Assembly (NCBI RefSeq): GCF_021462525.1 | Contig: NZ_JAKEDT010000004.1 | Coordinates: 77,395-141,394, forward strand | Direction: 5' to 3' | DNA: 64,000 bases | From: Thermus caliditerrae | GTDB taxonomy: Bacteria; Deinococcota; Deinococci; Deinococcales; Thermaceae | In this document: positions 50,700-60,126 of the stretch, one piece after another | Layout: each line of letters opens with the position of its first letter | Numbering within the stretch: the stretch's first letter is position 1 | The notes under the pieces: generated by a model | Databases searched by the model: none | Seen by the model: only the letters and a program-made list of their open reading frames with translations | What the model was told of the DNA's origin: nothing | Position numbers and translations under genes: made by a program

Positions 50700-51922
50700 G
50701 CCTACGCATCCGCCTGGCCTACACCTTCTTCCTCCTCACCTTCGCCAGCGGGCTCCTTTCCCTGGCGGGGGGCTACTTGGTCTTTCGCAACCTGGTGGAG
50801 CGGGACATCGCCCAGGACCTAGCGGAGCTTTCCGGGCGTGTGGGTCGCGCCCTCGTCCTCACCCAGGAAGGGCCGCGCCTGGCCGAGGGGGACATCTTCC
50901 TCGGCACCCATTATGTCTTCGGGTTCCGGCTCCTGCAGGGGGAGAGGCCTGTGCTGGAGGGAGGATTTGCCCCCGAGGCAAGCGGGACCTGGCGGACCCT
51001 GTCCACCTCTTGGCAGGGCTACAACCTAGAGGTGAGCTTGCGGGTGGAGGAGTACCAGCGGGCCCTGAGCGCTTTTCTGCGGGCCGGCCTGAGCCTCCTC
51101 TTGCCCCTTTTGTTCCTCGCGGCCCTTTTGGGCTACGCCACGGCCGGGTTCATTACCCGGCCCCTGGAGAGGCTTTCGCAAGCGGTGGAGAGCCTCTCGG
51201 CCCTACGTTTTCCCGAGCCCCTCCCCTTGGAGCGTGACCGGGAGCTTGCCCGCCTCACCCGGGGTTTCAACCGCCTGGTGGAAGCGGTGCGCAGTGCCCT
51301 GGAACGGGAGCGGCTCTTTACCCGCTACGCCTCCCACGAGCTCCGGATCCCCCTGGCGGTCTTCCGCGCCCAGCTGGATGCAGCCAGGCAGGGCCTGATC
51401 CCTTGGGAGGAAGCCCTGCCCCACATGGAGGGGGCTTTGCGCAGGATGGAGGCGGTGCTCCAAGGCCTCCTGGCCCTGGCCCGACCCGAGGAGGGCAACC
51501 TGGCCCCCATGGAGCTGGCGGAGTACCTGGAGGCGTCCTTGAAAGATAAGGGGGTCCGCCTGCTTCTGCAGGGCCCGGCCTGGGTTCTGGCCCACCCTTT
51601 GCTGGTGGACCGACTCGTGGACAACCTTCTGGCCAACGCCTTCCGCCACGGCGCCCCGCCGGTGGAGGTCCGCCTCTTCCCCAACGGGGACAGTGTGGTG
51701 CTGGAGGTGCGGGACCACGGCAAAGGGGTCCGCGAGGAGGACAAGGAGCGCCTCACCCGCCCCTTCTTCCGCGGCCCGGGCGGCCCCGAGGGGCTGGGCC
51801 TGGGCCTGGCCCTGGTGGAGCAGGTGGTGCACAGGCTGGGCGGAACGCTGGAATTTGCCAACGCCCACCCGGGCCTGCGGGTCCGGGTACGGCTTCCGCG
51901 GAGGGAAGATGCGGCGGCGTGA
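50696..51922 (+). CDS. Sensor histidine kinase (system 2)
   Basis: 408 aa. Two membrane helices (about 6-27 and 125-150) enclose a ~95-residue periplasmic sensor domain. Phospho-acceptor His in YASHELRIPLAVFRAQL (about 216), ATPase boxes NLLANAFRHGAP, DHGKGVREED and GLGLGLALVEQVV. Overlaps the regulator gene before and the exported protein gene after. The larger sensor domain than system 1 suggests a periplasmic ligand or partner such as the cytochrome or DUF5666 proteins. Confidence 0.92.
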
Positions 51923-52481
51923 GGTCTTAGGGCTCCTCCTCTCCCTCCTTTCCGGCGCGGCTCTAGCCGACTCCCAGGAAGGAAAGGAGGGGAAGAAGCG
52001 GGAAGAAGGGGAGAAGAAACGCAAGGGGGAGGAGAAGACCTCACCAGGGGCTTCCGAGGGGAAGGAGGACCCGGTGTTCTACGGCCAGGTGGAAGCGGTG
52101 CAGGGCACCACCCTTTGGGTGGCCGGCCGCGCCCTTAGGGTGGAATCACCGCTTCTGCCCTACCTGGTCCCGGGCATGGTGGTTCAGGTTAAGGGACCGA
52201 GCGTGACCGTGGTGAGCCCTGGGAACTGGGCCTACTACCAAGGCCCGGGGGAGGCCCTGGGCCTGGGGCGGGGCCCCGTGAGGGCCTGGTGGAAGGAGGG
52301 AGTCCTGTGGCGGGTCTGGCCAGGCGGCGGCCAGGAAACCCTGGTGGTGGCCCGCTTTGAGCACGGGGTTTGGCTTGGCGTTCCCAAGGGCCTCCCCCTC
52401 GGGAAGCCGCCGATAGAGGGCTGGTGGCTGGTCCGGCTGACGGGTAGCAAGGTGAAGGGCCTTGAGCACCTGGGCGACTGA
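51909..52481 (+). CDS. Exported protein with a DUF5666-like domain
   Basis: 190 aa. N-terminal RRREVLGLLLSLLSGAALA has a double/triple Arg before a hydrophobic core (signal peptide, Tat-like in its start but without the full motif). Then a Lys/Glu-rich linker (about 22-50) and a beta domain with FYGQVEAVQGTTLWVAGRAL and VPGMVVQVKG, which parallels LLPGMVVQVSG of the lipoprotein at 46.8 kb. Function unknown. Starts 14 bases inside the kinase gene; last gene of the operon. Convergent with the LysA-like gene. Confidence 0.65.
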   Translation: MRRREVLGLLLSLLSGAALADSQEGKEGKKREEGEKKRKGEEKTSPGASEGKEDPVFYGQVEAVQGTTLWVAGRALRVESPLLPYLVPGMVVQVKGPSVTVVSPGNWAYYQGPGEALGLGRGPVRAWWKEGVLWRVWPGGGQETLVVARFEHGVWLGVPKGLPLGKPPIEGWWLVRLTGSKVKGLEHLGD

Positions 52482-52492
52482 CCGGAGAGAAA

Positions 52493-53650
52493 CTACTCCC
52501 CCTCCCAAAGCCCTTCCAGGGGCTCCCTTTCCCTCAAGACCTCCCACCCCTCCCCCGTCCAGAGGAGCTCCAGGGGCCTCGGGGTGTCCAGGTAGGTGAG
52601 GGCCATGCTGGCCCCGTACGCCCCGGCCTCCAGGAAGGCCAAGGCCTCCTCCTCCTCCGGCATGGGCAGGGGCACGTCCCGGGCCAGGACGTCCCCCGCC
52701 TCGCAAGCCGGGCCCGCCAGGTCAAACACCCCCGCCTCACGGCCCTCCCTGGGGTAAAGGGGCAGGACCGGGTGCCGGGCCCCGTAAAGGGCAGGCCGCA
52801 GGAGGCTCGTCATCCCCCCGTCCAGGAGGAGGTAGCGCCGCCGGGTGGCCTTCACCCCCACCACCCGCACCACCAGGACCCCAGCCTCCGCCACCAGGTA
52901 GCGCCCGGGCTCCAGCCAGACCTCGGCCCCGTAGAGGCGGGCCAGCGCCTCCATGGGCCCGGCCAAAGCCTTCAGGTCCAGGCGGAGGCCGAACCCGCCC
53001 CCCAGGTCCAGGACCGCCACCGGCCCCACCTCCGGGCGAAGGGCCTCCAAGACCCGGTAGCCCTGGAGGAAGTCCTCCACCCCCTCGAGGGCCGAGCCCA
53101 GGTGGAGGTGGAGGCCAAGAAACCGAAGGCCCTTCTCCCGGGCCAGGCGCACCAGGCGGGGCACCCCCTCGGGAAGCACCCCGAACTGGCTCTCCCCCCT
53201 GCCCGTGGCCAGGTGCCCGTGGGTGCGGACGGGGAGGTCGGGGTTCACCCGGAGGAGGACCCTGGCCCCTGGGAGGCGGCGGGCGACCCGCTTTAGATCC
53301 CCTTCCGAGTCCAGGACCACCACCGGGGCCCGTTCCCCTAAGGCGGCAAGGGCCGCTTCCGTCTTCACCGGGCCGTTCCAGACCACCCCTTCCGGGGGAA
53401 AGCCCGCCCGGTAGGCCCTGAGCACCTCCCCCAGGGAAACCGCCTCCGCCCCCAGGCCCAGGGCCCGAAGCCGCCGGAGAAGCCCCAAGCGGGGGTTGGC
53501 CTTGAGGGCGTAGAAGAGCCGGGCGAAGGGGAAGGCTTCCCGCAAGCGGGCCACCTGGGCCGCCACTCGGCCCCAATCGTAGGCGTAGAAGGGGGTGGGG
53601 TAGCGCCCTAGGGCCTCCTGGAGAGCTTGGCGGAAGAGGGGGTCCAGCAC
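52493..53650 (-). CDS. LysA-like PLP decarboxylase (diaminopimelate decarboxylase family)
   Basis: 385 aa alanine-racemase-fold decarboxylase. PLP Lys in FYALKANPRLG (about residue 50), GESQFGV, HLHLGSAL, DLGGGFGLRLD, EPGRYLVAEAG and the C-terminal active-site GPACEAGDVLARD. It is closest in style to meso-diaminopimelate decarboxylases. It is the last gene of a seven-gene murein-sugar operon and starts 3 bases after the permease stop. Because Thermus makes lysine by the aminoadipate route and has ornithine in its murein, its substrate may differ from diaminopimelate. Confidence 0.85.
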   Translation of the reverse strand: MLDPLFRQALQEALGRYPTPFYAYDWGRVAAQVARLREAFPFARLFYALKANPRLGLLRRLRALGLGAEAVSLGEVLRAYRAGFPPEGVVWNGPVKTEAALAALGERAPVVVLDSEGDLKRVARRLPGARVLLRVNPDLPVRTHGHLATGRGESQFGVLPEGVPRLVRLAREKGLRFLGLHLHLGSALEGVEDFLQGYRVLEALRPEVGPVAVLDLGGGFGLRLDLKALAGPMEALARLYGAEVWLEPGRYLVAEAGVLVVRVVGVKATRRRYLLLDGGMTSLLRPALYGARHPVLPLYPREGREAGVFDLAGPACEAGDVLARDVPLPMPEEEEALAFLEAGAYGASMALTYLDTPRPLELLWTGEGWEVLREREPLEGLWEGE

Positions 53651-53653
53651 GGC

Positions 53654-54481
53654 CTACCCCTTCAGGCTCCCCAGGGTGAGGCCCTGGATGAAGTAGCGCT
53701 GGGCCAGGAGGAAGACCAGGATGGGGGGAATGGTACCCAGGGTGAGGCCCGCCATGAGCACCGTCCACTCCGTGGAAAACTGCCCCTGGAAGACCGCCAG
53801 GCCCACGGTGAGGGTGCGCATCTCCAAGGAGTTGGTGACGATGAGGGGCCAAAGGAAGCTGTTCCAGCCCGCCAAGAAGGTGAAGGTGCCCAAGGTGGCC
53901 AGGGCGGGGGCCGCCAGGGGCAGGGCCACCTTCCAGTACACCTGCCAAGGGCTTGCCCCGTCCACGATGGCCGCCTCCTCCAGCTCCTTGGGCAGGTGCA
54001 GGAAGTGCTGGCGCATGAGGAAGATGGCGAAGGCGTCGAAGAGCCCCGGCAGGATCAGGGCGTAGTAGGTGTCCACCCAGCCCAGGTTCCGCATGAGGAT
54101 GAAGAGGGGGATGATGAGGACGTGCACCGGGATCATGAGGGTGGCCAGGAAGAGGAGGAAAAGCGCCCCTTGAGCACGGAAGCGGAAGCGGGCGAAGGCG
54201 TACCCCCCCATGGCCCCGCTGGTCAGGTTCAAGAGGGTGAGGCCCAAGGCCACCACGAGGGAGTTCAGGTACCAGCGGCCAAAGGGCACGCTCGTGAGCA
54301 CCCGCCCGTAGTTCTCCAGGTGGAGCTCCTTGGGCCAGACCTCCACCGGCAGGTCAAAGACCGCCCCTGGGGCCTTGAGGCTGGTGGACACCATCCAGAA
54401 GAAGGGGACCAGCATGGAAAGCCCCCCAAGGAGAAGGAGCAGGTAGACGAAGGCATCCCAAAGCTTCGCCAAAGACTTCAT
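53654..54481 (-). CDS. Sugar ABC transporter permease (MalG type)
   Basis: 275 aa with about six membrane helices; the cytoplasmic EAA loop is EEAAIVDGASPWQVYWKVALPL split over about 186-206. CUT1-family inner-membrane subunit. The frame extends to 54517 upstream, but ATG 54481 overlaps the previous stop by ATGA and gives the usual N-terminus (MKSLAKLWDAFVYLLLLLGG). Works with the permease at 54478-55440 and the binding protein; no ATPase gene is present, so a shared MsmK-like ATPase is expected. Confidence 0.9.
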   Translation of the reverse strand: MKSLAKLWDAFVYLLLLLGGLSMLVPFFWMVSTSLKAPGAVFDLPVEVWPKELHLENYGRVLTSVPFGRWYLNSLVVALGLTLLNLTSGAMGGYAFARFRFRAQGALFLLFLATLMIPVHVLIIPLFILMRNLGWVDTYYALILPGLFDAFAIFLMRQHFLHLPKELEEAAIVDGASPWQVYWKVALPLAAPALATLGTFTFLAGWNSFLWPLIVTNSLEMRTLTVGLAVFQGQFSTEWTVLMAGLTLGTIPPILVFLLAQRYFIQGLTLGSLKG

Positions 54482-55440
54482 GCTTCCTCCACCACCCAGC
54501 GCCGCCTCAGGGTCCACTGCAGGTAGGTGAGGGCAAAGAGGAGCAGGAAGAGCACCCAGGCGATGGCCGAGGCGTAGCCCATCTCAAAGGGGAAGGTGCC
54601 GAAGGCCTTGCGGTACAGGTAGAGCATGAGGACGTTGGTGGCGTCCACCGGGCCGCCCCCGGTCATGGTGTAGACCAGGCCGAAGACCTGGAAGCCGCCG
54701 ATCATGGCGAGAAGGGTGTTGAGGAAGACCGTGGGGGTGAGGAGGGGCAGGACCACGTAGAAAAAGCGCTGGAAGGTGTTGGCCCCGTCCAGGCTGGCGG
54801 CCTCCAGGTACTCCTTGTTGATGTTCTGCAACCCTGCCAGGAAGATGAGCATCCTGAGGCCCACCCCTGCCCACACCGCGGCCAGGATCACCCCCCACAT
54901 GGCCCAGGCGGGATCGGAAAGCCACCCCGGCCCCTCCTGGGCCAGCCACACCGCCCAGCCGGGGGCCTCGAGGCCCAAGAGGGTGAAAAGACCAACCAGC
55001 CTCTCCCCTACCCAGCGCAGGAAGAGGTTCACCGGCCCCACGGTGGGGTTCAAAACCCAGCGCCAAAGGAGCCCCACCGCCACCACGCTGGTCACCGTGG
55101 GCAGGAGGTAGAGGGTGCGCAAAAACCGCACCCCCGGCCAGGGCCGGTTCAGCCCCAAGGCCAGGAGGAGGGCCAGGACGATCTCCAAGGGCACGGCCAC
55201 CGCCACGTAGAAAAGGGTGTTCCAAAAGGCCTTGTGGAAGACGGGGTCCGCCAGCAGGCGGCGGTAGTTCTCCAGGCCCACCCAGTTCTCCTGGAAGGTG
55301 CGCCAGGTGAGGGGTCGCAGGCCGTCGTACTCCACGAAGGAGAGGAGGAGGCTCGCCAGGATGGGCCCCAGGTTGAAGGCCAGGAAGCCCGCCAGGGAAG
55401 GCAGGAGGAAGAGGAGGGGGAAGCGGTGGTAGACGCGCAC
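54478..55440 (-). CDS. Sugar ABC transporter permease (MalF type)
   Basis: 320 aa with six membrane helices. N-terminal FPLLFLLPSLAGFLAFNLGP and the EAA loop LEAASLDGANTFQRFFYVVLP (around 210-230) are typical of CUT1 permeases. Between helices 2 and 4 there is an extra hydrophobic/periplasmic insertion (VGERLVGLFTLLGLEAPGWA...). Lies 21 bases after the binding protein gene. Imports an oligosaccharide, by context a murein-derived sugar. Confidence 0.9.
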   Translation of the reverse strand: MRVYHRFPLLFLLPSLAGFLAFNLGPILASLLLSFVEYDGLRPLTWRTFQENWVGLENYRRLLADPVFHKAFWNTLFYVAVAVPLEIVLALLLALGLNRPWPGVRFLRTLYLLPTVTSVVAVGLLWRWVLNPTVGPVNLFLRWVGERLVGLFTLLGLEAPGWAVWLAQEGPGWLSDPAWAMWGVILAAVWAGVGLRMLIFLAGLQNINKEYLEAASLDGANTFQRFFYVVLPLLTPTVFLNTLLAMIGGFQVFGLVYTMTGGGPVDATNVLMLYLYRKAFGTFPFEMGYASAIAWVLFLLLFALTYLQWTLRRRWVVEEA

Positions 55441-55461
55441 GGGACCTCCTGGCCTCTTGGG

Positions 55462-56736
55462 CTAGCGCCGCTTCCTTTCCGCCTGGACCTCGGCCAGGAT
55501 CTTCTCCACCTGAGGCGCCACCCCGTCCAGGGCGGCCTTGAGGTCGGCCTTGCCCTGCCAGACGGGCTCCAACGCCTTGTTGATCAGCTGCAAGGCCTCG
55601 TTCCAGCGCTCAAAGGTCTCCGTGGGACGGGCGGTGCGGTTCACCGTGAGGAAGTACTGCTGGTTCTTGGGCGGGGGCGGCACGAAGAAGTCCTTGAGGT
55701 TTTGGATGCTCTTTTCCACGTTCTTCACGTCCACGCCCCGGGCGGGGATGATGAGGCCGGTCTTGGTGAAGATGCGGCTGGCCTCCGGGCCCGCCAGGAA
55801 GGAGAGGAGCTTCCAAGCGGCCTCGGGGTTCTTGGTACCCGCGGCCATGACCCAGCCGGAGCCGTCAATATCCACGATGCTCCCCGCCTTGCCCCGGGGG
55901 AAGGGCACCACGTCGAAGTCGAACTTGGCCCGGGCCTTCAGGGTGGGCACCCGCCAGCGCCCGTCCACGATCATCCCCGTCTGCCCGTTCAGGAACATGG
56001 TAAAGGCGCCCCGGTCCTGGGCCTCCTCCGGGGTGGGGGCCACCCGGTGCTTGTAGCGGAGGTCCAGATAGAACTGGAGGCCCTCCAGGGAAGCCGGGCT
56101 ATTCAGGAGGAAGCGGGTGTGGTCGGGGCTGTAGAAGCGGCCGCCCGCGGACCAGACCCAGGGCTGCCAAAAGAGATAGAAGGTCTGGAAGGAAACCCCC
56201 CACTGCACCCGCTTGCCGTCCTTTTCCACGGTGAGGGCCTTGGCGTAGCGGAGGAAGTCCTCCCAGGTCCAGTCGGGCTTGGGGTCGGGGAGGCCCGCCT
56301 TCTTGAGGAGGTCGCGGTTGTAGAACACCACCAGGTTGGACACGTCCCGGGGCAGGCCGTACTGCTTCCCCTCCCACTGGAAGGCCTTGAGGATGCCGGG
56401 GAAGATGTCGGCGGTGGGGTACTTATCCCGCTGGATGAAGGCGTCCAGGGGGGCGAGGACACCCCTCGAGGCCATCCCCGGGAAGTCGATGTTGTTGAGG
56501 AAGAAGACGTCCGGGGGCGTGCCCGCGGCCATCATGGCGGTGATCTTGGCCAGGTACTCGGCGGAGGGGATGTTGATGTACTCCACCTGGATGCCGGGGT
56601 TTTTCTCCTGGAAGACCTTCAGGACCTCCTGGTAGGCCTTGATCTCCTCCTGGCTCCCCCAGCTGGCCAAGACCAGCTTCTGAGCGGAGGCCAGGCCCAA
56701 AAGGAGCGCCAAAACGCCAACCAGCCACCTTCTCAT
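55462..56736 (-). CDS. Family 1 sugar-binding protein of the ABC transporter
   Basis: 424 aa periplasmic receptor with a signal peptide (RRWLVGVLALLLGLASA). The family pattern is clear: GIQVEYINIPSAEYLAKITA, MMAAGTPPDVFFLNN, YNRDLLKKAGLPDPKPDWTW and SGWVMAAGTKNPEAAWKLLS. Ligand not predictable from sequence, but the operon (nagZ, murQ upstream; permeases downstream) points to GlcNAc/MurNAc sugars or muropeptides. ATGA overlap with nagZ. Confidence 0.9.
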   Translation of the reverse strand: MRRWLVGVLALLLGLASAQKLVLASWGSQEEIKAYQEVLKVFQEKNPGIQVEYINIPSAEYLAKITAMMAAGTPPDVFFLNNIDFPGMASRGVLAPLDAFIQRDKYPTADIFPGILKAFQWEGKQYGLPRDVSNLVVFYNRDLLKKAGLPDPKPDWTWEDFLRYAKALTVEKDGKRVQWGVSFQTFYLFWQPWVWSAGGRFYSPDHTRFLLNSPASLEGLQFYLDLRYKHRVAPTPEEAQDRGAFTMFLNGQTGMIVDGRWRVPTLKARAKFDFDVVPFPRGKAGSIVDIDGSGWVMAAGTKNPEAAWKLLSFLAGPEASRIFTKTGLIIPARGVDVKNVEKSIQNLKDFFVPPPPKNQQYFLTVNRTARPTETFERWNEALQLINKALEPVWQGKADLKAALDGVAPQVEKILAEVQAERKRR

Positions 56737-58241
56737 GGTTCACCTCCAAAAACCCATTGCCCCGAGGGGGCGTACACCCCCGCGAGGGCCTCCAACGCGG
56801 CCCGCACCTGGACCGCGCGGTAGCCATGGGTGGCGAGGTACCCGGTGGGCCTGGGCAGGAAGCGCAGGTCGTCGGGGTTGCCCAGGGCCACCACGTACAG
56901 GGGCTTGCCCAAGGCGAAAAGGGCCTGCACCAAGGCCCTCTGCCCCTCCTTGAGGGGGCCGAGCCAGCGGTGGGTGGAGACCACCACCCGCTCTGCCTTC
57001 TTGGCCTCCTCCACCGCCTTGGCCACCTCCTGAGGGGAGGGGTCCTCGGAGAGGTTCAGGCCGAAGCTTCCCGGAAGGTACCGGGGCGCGAGGTCGGCCA
57101 GGCTGGGCTCGGCCCCGTAGCGCTCGGAGAGCCTCAGGCCCAGGACCAAGGTGCCCCGGCCGGGGATGGGAAGGGGGCCGAAGCGGTGAACCACCCCCCG
57201 GCGGGCGGCCTCGAGGGCCAAAGCCTCCTCCTCCTTGGGGGTGAAGGGGCACTCCCCCTTCCCCGCCCGCAGGAGGGCGGCCCGCCGCCTCGCCTCCTCC
57301 ACCCGGGCGAGGGGGATCTCCTTCCCCAGGGCCTTTTGCAGGCGGGCGTGGACCTCGCGGATGGCCCCCTCCTCCGGCTCCAGGAGGAGGAGGTCAGCCC
57401 CCGCCCGCACCGCCTGCACCGCCGCCTCCCCCGCCCCAAAGTGGCGCTTGATGGCCCCCATGGCCATGTCGTCGGTGAGGAGGGCCCCCTGGAAACCCAT
57501 CTCCTTCCGGAGGAGGCCGGTGAGGATGGCCGGGGAGAGGGTGGCCGGGTACCTGGGGTCCAGGGCGGAGAACACGATGTGGGCGGTCATGAGGGCGGGC
57601 ATCCCCGCGGCCACGTAGCGGCGGAAGGGCAGGAGCTCCACCCGCTCCAGGGCCTCCTTGGGCTTGTCCACCCGGGGCAGGTCCAGGTGGGAGTCCACCC
57701 CCGTATCCCCGTGCCCCGGGAAGTGCTTGCCCACAGGTCTAGCCCCCGAGCGCAAGACCCCCTTGGCAAAGGCCAGGCCCATGCGGGCCACCCGCTCGGG
57801 GTCGGCGCCGAAGGAGCGCAGGCCGATGATGGGGTTGTCCGGGTTGACGTTCACGTCCAAAACGGGGGCCAGGTTCACGTCCGCCCCCAGGCGGCGCACC
57901 TGGCACCCCAGGGCCCAGCCCACCCGCTCCACCAGGCCCTCGTCCCCGCTGGCGGCAAGGGCCATGGCCGAGGGGAAGCGCACCACCCCTTCCCGGTAGG
58001 AGGTGAAGGGCCCCCCCTCCTGGTCCACCAGGAGGAGGAGGTTCGGGTCCAGGGCCCGAAGCCGCCGCACCACCCCTTGGGGGTCGTGGCGCAGGTTGGA
58101 GGGGTAGAGGATGACCCCCGCGGGCCGCACCTCGCGGAGGAGCCTTTCCGGCACCTCCTCCCCCCTAAAGCTCACCACCATGAAGGCCCCCGCCTGGGCC
58201 GCCGCCATGCCCATCCCCGCAAGCAGCGCCAAGAGCCTCAC
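56733..58241 (-). CDS. nagZ: Exported beta-N-acetylhexosaminidase (NagZ, GH3)
   Basis: 502 aa. GH3 catalytic domain (about 15-330) with KHFPGHGDTGVDSHLDLP (NagZ His/Asp acid-base loop, about 170-187) and the nucleophile Asp in LTDDMAMGAI near 256. A ~170-residue C-terminal domain follows, as in Bacillus-type two-domain enzymes. The N-terminus RLLALLAGMGMAAAQA looks like a signal peptide, so GlcNAc-MurNAc bonds would be cut in the periplasm before import, unlike cytoplasmic E. coli NagZ. Overlaps murQ and the binding-protein gene by 4 bases each. Confidence 0.9.
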   Translation of the reverse strand: MRLLALLAGMGMAAAQAGAFMVVSFRGEEVPERLLREVRPAGVILYPSNLRHDPQGVVRRLRALDPNLLLLVDQEGGPFTSYREGVVRFPSAMALAASGDEGLVERVGWALGCQVRRLGADVNLAPVLDVNVNPDNPIIGLRSFGADPERVARMGLAFAKGVLRSGARPVGKHFPGHGDTGVDSHLDLPRVDKPKEALERVELLPFRRYVAAGMPALMTAHIVFSALDPRYPATLSPAILTGLLRKEMGFQGALLTDDMAMGAIKRHFGAGEAAVQAVRAGADLLLLEPEEGAIREVHARLQKALGKEIPLARVEEARRRAALLRAGKGECPFTPKEEEALALEAARRGVVHRFGPLPIPGRGTLVLGLRLSERYGAEPSLADLAPRYLPGSFGLNLSEDPSPQEVAKAVEEAKKAERVVVSTHRWLGPLKEGQRALVQALFALGKPLYVVALGNPDDLRFLPRPTGYLATHGYRAVQVRAALEALAGVYAPSGQWVFGGEP

Positions 58242-59098
58242 CTCCCCACCTCCGCCAAGGCTCCCCGCACGCCCTTCGCCTCCAGGAGGGCCAAGGCCTC
58301 CCCTGGTTCCAGGCCCAGGGCCACCAGGGCGGCCAAGGCGGGCTCGGGGTAGACCTCGAGGAGCGCCAAGGCCTCCTCCTGACTGACCCCCGAAAGCTCC
58401 TGCACCAGGGCCGCCCCCCGGGCCCTAAGCTTGGCGTTTTGCGCCCGCATGCGGGCCATGCGGTTGCCGTAGACCCGGCCCAAAAGGACCATCACCAGGG
58501 TGGAGAAGAGGTTCAGGGCCACCTTCTGGGCGGTGCCCGCCCCCAGGCGGGTGCTCCCGGCGATGGGCTCGGGGCCCGTGAGGAGGAGGACCGGGTGGTG
58601 GGCCTCCGCCAGCAGGGGGGCCCCAGGGTTGTTGGCCAGGGCCACGGTGAGGGCCCCCCGCGCCTTGGCCCCCCTCAAGACCCCCAGGGTGAAGGGGGTT
58701 CTGCCGCTTGCCGCCACCGCCAGGAGGACGTCCCGCTCCCCCAGGGAGCGGCCCAGGGCCAGCCCCCCCTCCAGATCGTCCTCCGCCCCCTCCACCGCCT
58801 CCAGGAGGGCCTTTTCCCCGCCGGCCAGGAGGTAGCGCACCCGGCTGAAGCCAAAGGTGGGCCAAAGCTCCACCCCGTCCAGCACCGCCAGCCGGCCGCT
58901 GGTGCCCGCCCCGGCGTAGACCAGGTACCCCCCTTGCCGCATGCGGGCGGCGGCCTCCACCGCCGCTTTCTTCAAGGCCGGCAGGGCAGGCCAGAGGGCG
59001 GCCACGGCCCGGAGCTGGGCCTCGAGGAGGGCCATGAGCACCTCCTCGGGAGGCCAGAGGTCCAGGTCCTGGTAGCGGCGGGCCACGTCCTCGGTCAT
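58238..59098 (-). CDS. murQ: N-acetylmuramic acid 6-phosphate etherase
   Basis: 286 aa SIS-domain lyase that splits MurNAc-6-P into GlcNAc-6-P and lactate. Signature GAGTSGRLAVLDGVELWPTFG (near 60-80), AVAASGRTPF near 132, and EPIAGSTRLGAGTAQK near 175. The reading frame is open well upstream, but ATG 59098 gives the family N-terminus (MTEDVARRYQDLDLWPPEEV) and overlaps the serine hydrolase stop by ATGA. Feeds NagA on the opposite strand. Confidence 0.94.
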   Translation of the reverse strand: MTEDVARRYQDLDLWPPEEVLMALLEAQLRAVAALWPALPALKKAAVEAAARMRQGGYLVYAGAGTSGRLAVLDGVELWPTFGFSRVRYLLAGGEKALLEAVEGAEDDLEGGLALGRSLGERDVLLAVAASGRTPFTLGVLRGAKARGALTVALANNPGAPLLAEAHHPVLLLTGPEPIAGSTRLGAGTAQKVALNLFSTLVMVLLGRVYGNRMARMRAQNAKLRARGAALVQELSGVSQEEALALLEVYPEPALAALVALGLEPGEALALLEAKGVRGALAEVGR

Positions 59099-60072
59099 AC
59101 CACCTCCGCGGCCAGGGCGTTCCCCACCGCCCGGCGCAAGGGCACCAGGGAGGGCCGGTGGCGGGTAGGGTGCACGGCGTTGGTGAGGAGGGCCCAGGCG
59201 TAGCCCCACTCGGGGTCCACCCACACCCCCACCCCGGTGAAGCCGGTATGGCCAAAAGCCCTCTCGGAAACCAGGCTTCCCCCATGCCATCCCGGGCGCT
59301 TCCGCTCCCAGGAGAGGAGCCTTTCCCCGTGGGGCCTTTGCATCTCCTCCAAGGCCGCCCGGGAAAGCCAGGTGCCCTGGAGAATAGCCCCAAGTTCCCC
59401 CAAGACCCCCTCCAAGGTGCCGAAGAGCCCCGCGTGCCCCGCCGCTCCCCCCAGGGCAAAGGCGTTCTCGTCGTGGACCTCCCCGCGGAGCACCCGCCCC
59501 CGCCAGGGGCAGCGCTCCGTGGCCACGCTCCGCTCCTGGGGAGGGGCGAAGGTTAGCCCTGCGGGCAAGGGGAAGTCCCTTAGGGGCCGCCCCCGCACCC
59601 GCTCCAGGAGGAGGCCCAGGAGCATGTACCCGATATCCGAGTATGCGGGCTCGCCCAAAGGCCAAGGGTGCTGCAGGAAGCGGGCCTTGAGGGCTTCCCC
59701 CTCCCCCCAGGTGTAGAGGGCCTCCCAGGGGGGCAGGCCGGCAGTGTGGGCCAAAAGAGCGCGCACGCTCACCCCCTTCAGGGGGTGGTCCTTAAGCCAG
59801 AGCATCTCCGGAAGGTGCTGGGCCAGGGGGTCGTCCAGGTCCAGAAGCCCTTCCTCCACCGCCTTCAGCACCTCCTTCAGGGTGAACAAGGGCTTGGTGA
59901 GGCTCGCCAGGTCAAAGTAGAAGCCCGCCTCGAGGGGCACGGGCTCGGGTTCCCGCTGGGCCAGGCCCAGGTGGAAGGCCTCCCGGCGGCCGTCGGCGAA
60001 AACCACGCCGAAGGCCACCCCCGGGACCACGCCCTTCTGCACCGCCTCCTCCAAGAGGGCCTTAACCCGCAT
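59095..60072 (-). CDS. Serine hydrolase of the beta-lactamase/penicillin-binding class C type
   Basis: 325 aa. Active-site Ser-x-x-Lys in LASLTKPLF (about residues 56-59), Tyr motif YSDIGYMLLG near 144, and a HTGFTGVG (KTG-like) box near 275. No signal peptide, so probably cytoplasmic: a D-aminopeptidase, amidase or esterase on muropeptide-type substrates is plausible. First gene of the seven-gene operon; TAGACT ends 7 bases before the ATG (leaderless). Confidence 0.85.
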   Translation of the reverse strand: MRVKALLEEAVQKGVVPGVAFGVVFADGRREAFHLGLAQREPEPVPLEAGFYFDLASLTKPLFTLKEVLKAVEEGLLDLDDPLAQHLPEMLWLKDHPLKGVSVRALLAHTAGLPPWEALYTWGEGEALKARFLQHPWPLGEPAYSDIGYMLLGLLLERVRGRPLRDFPLPAGLTFAPPQERSVATERCPWRGRVLRGEVHDENAFALGGAAGHAGLFGTLEGVLGELGAILQGTWLSRAALEEMQRPHGERLLSWERKRPGWHGGSLVSERAFGHTGFTGVGVWVDPEWGYAWALLTNAVHPTRHRPSLVPLRRAVGNALAAEVV

Positions 60073-60079
60073 GGCCCAG

Positions 60080-60119
60080 AGTCTACAACGGCCGGGGATT
60101 GGCAGGCAAGTGGTATGCT
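60080..60119. promoter_or_regulatory. Divergent leaderless promoters of the murein-salvage operons
   Basis: Minus: TAGACT (60085-60080), 7 bases before ATG 60072. Plus: TGG-TATGCT (60114-60119), 7 bases before GTG 60127. The two starts are only 54 bases apart, so a regulator such as the GntR protein encoded at 60534 could control both at once. Confidence 0.6.
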
Positions 60120-60126
60120 AAGCCCC

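Noticed and set aside
52493-53650. LysA-like gene as ordinary lysine biosynthesis
   Set aside because: No dap genes nearby and its operon is for murein sugars; Thermus lysine synthesis uses the aminoadipate route.
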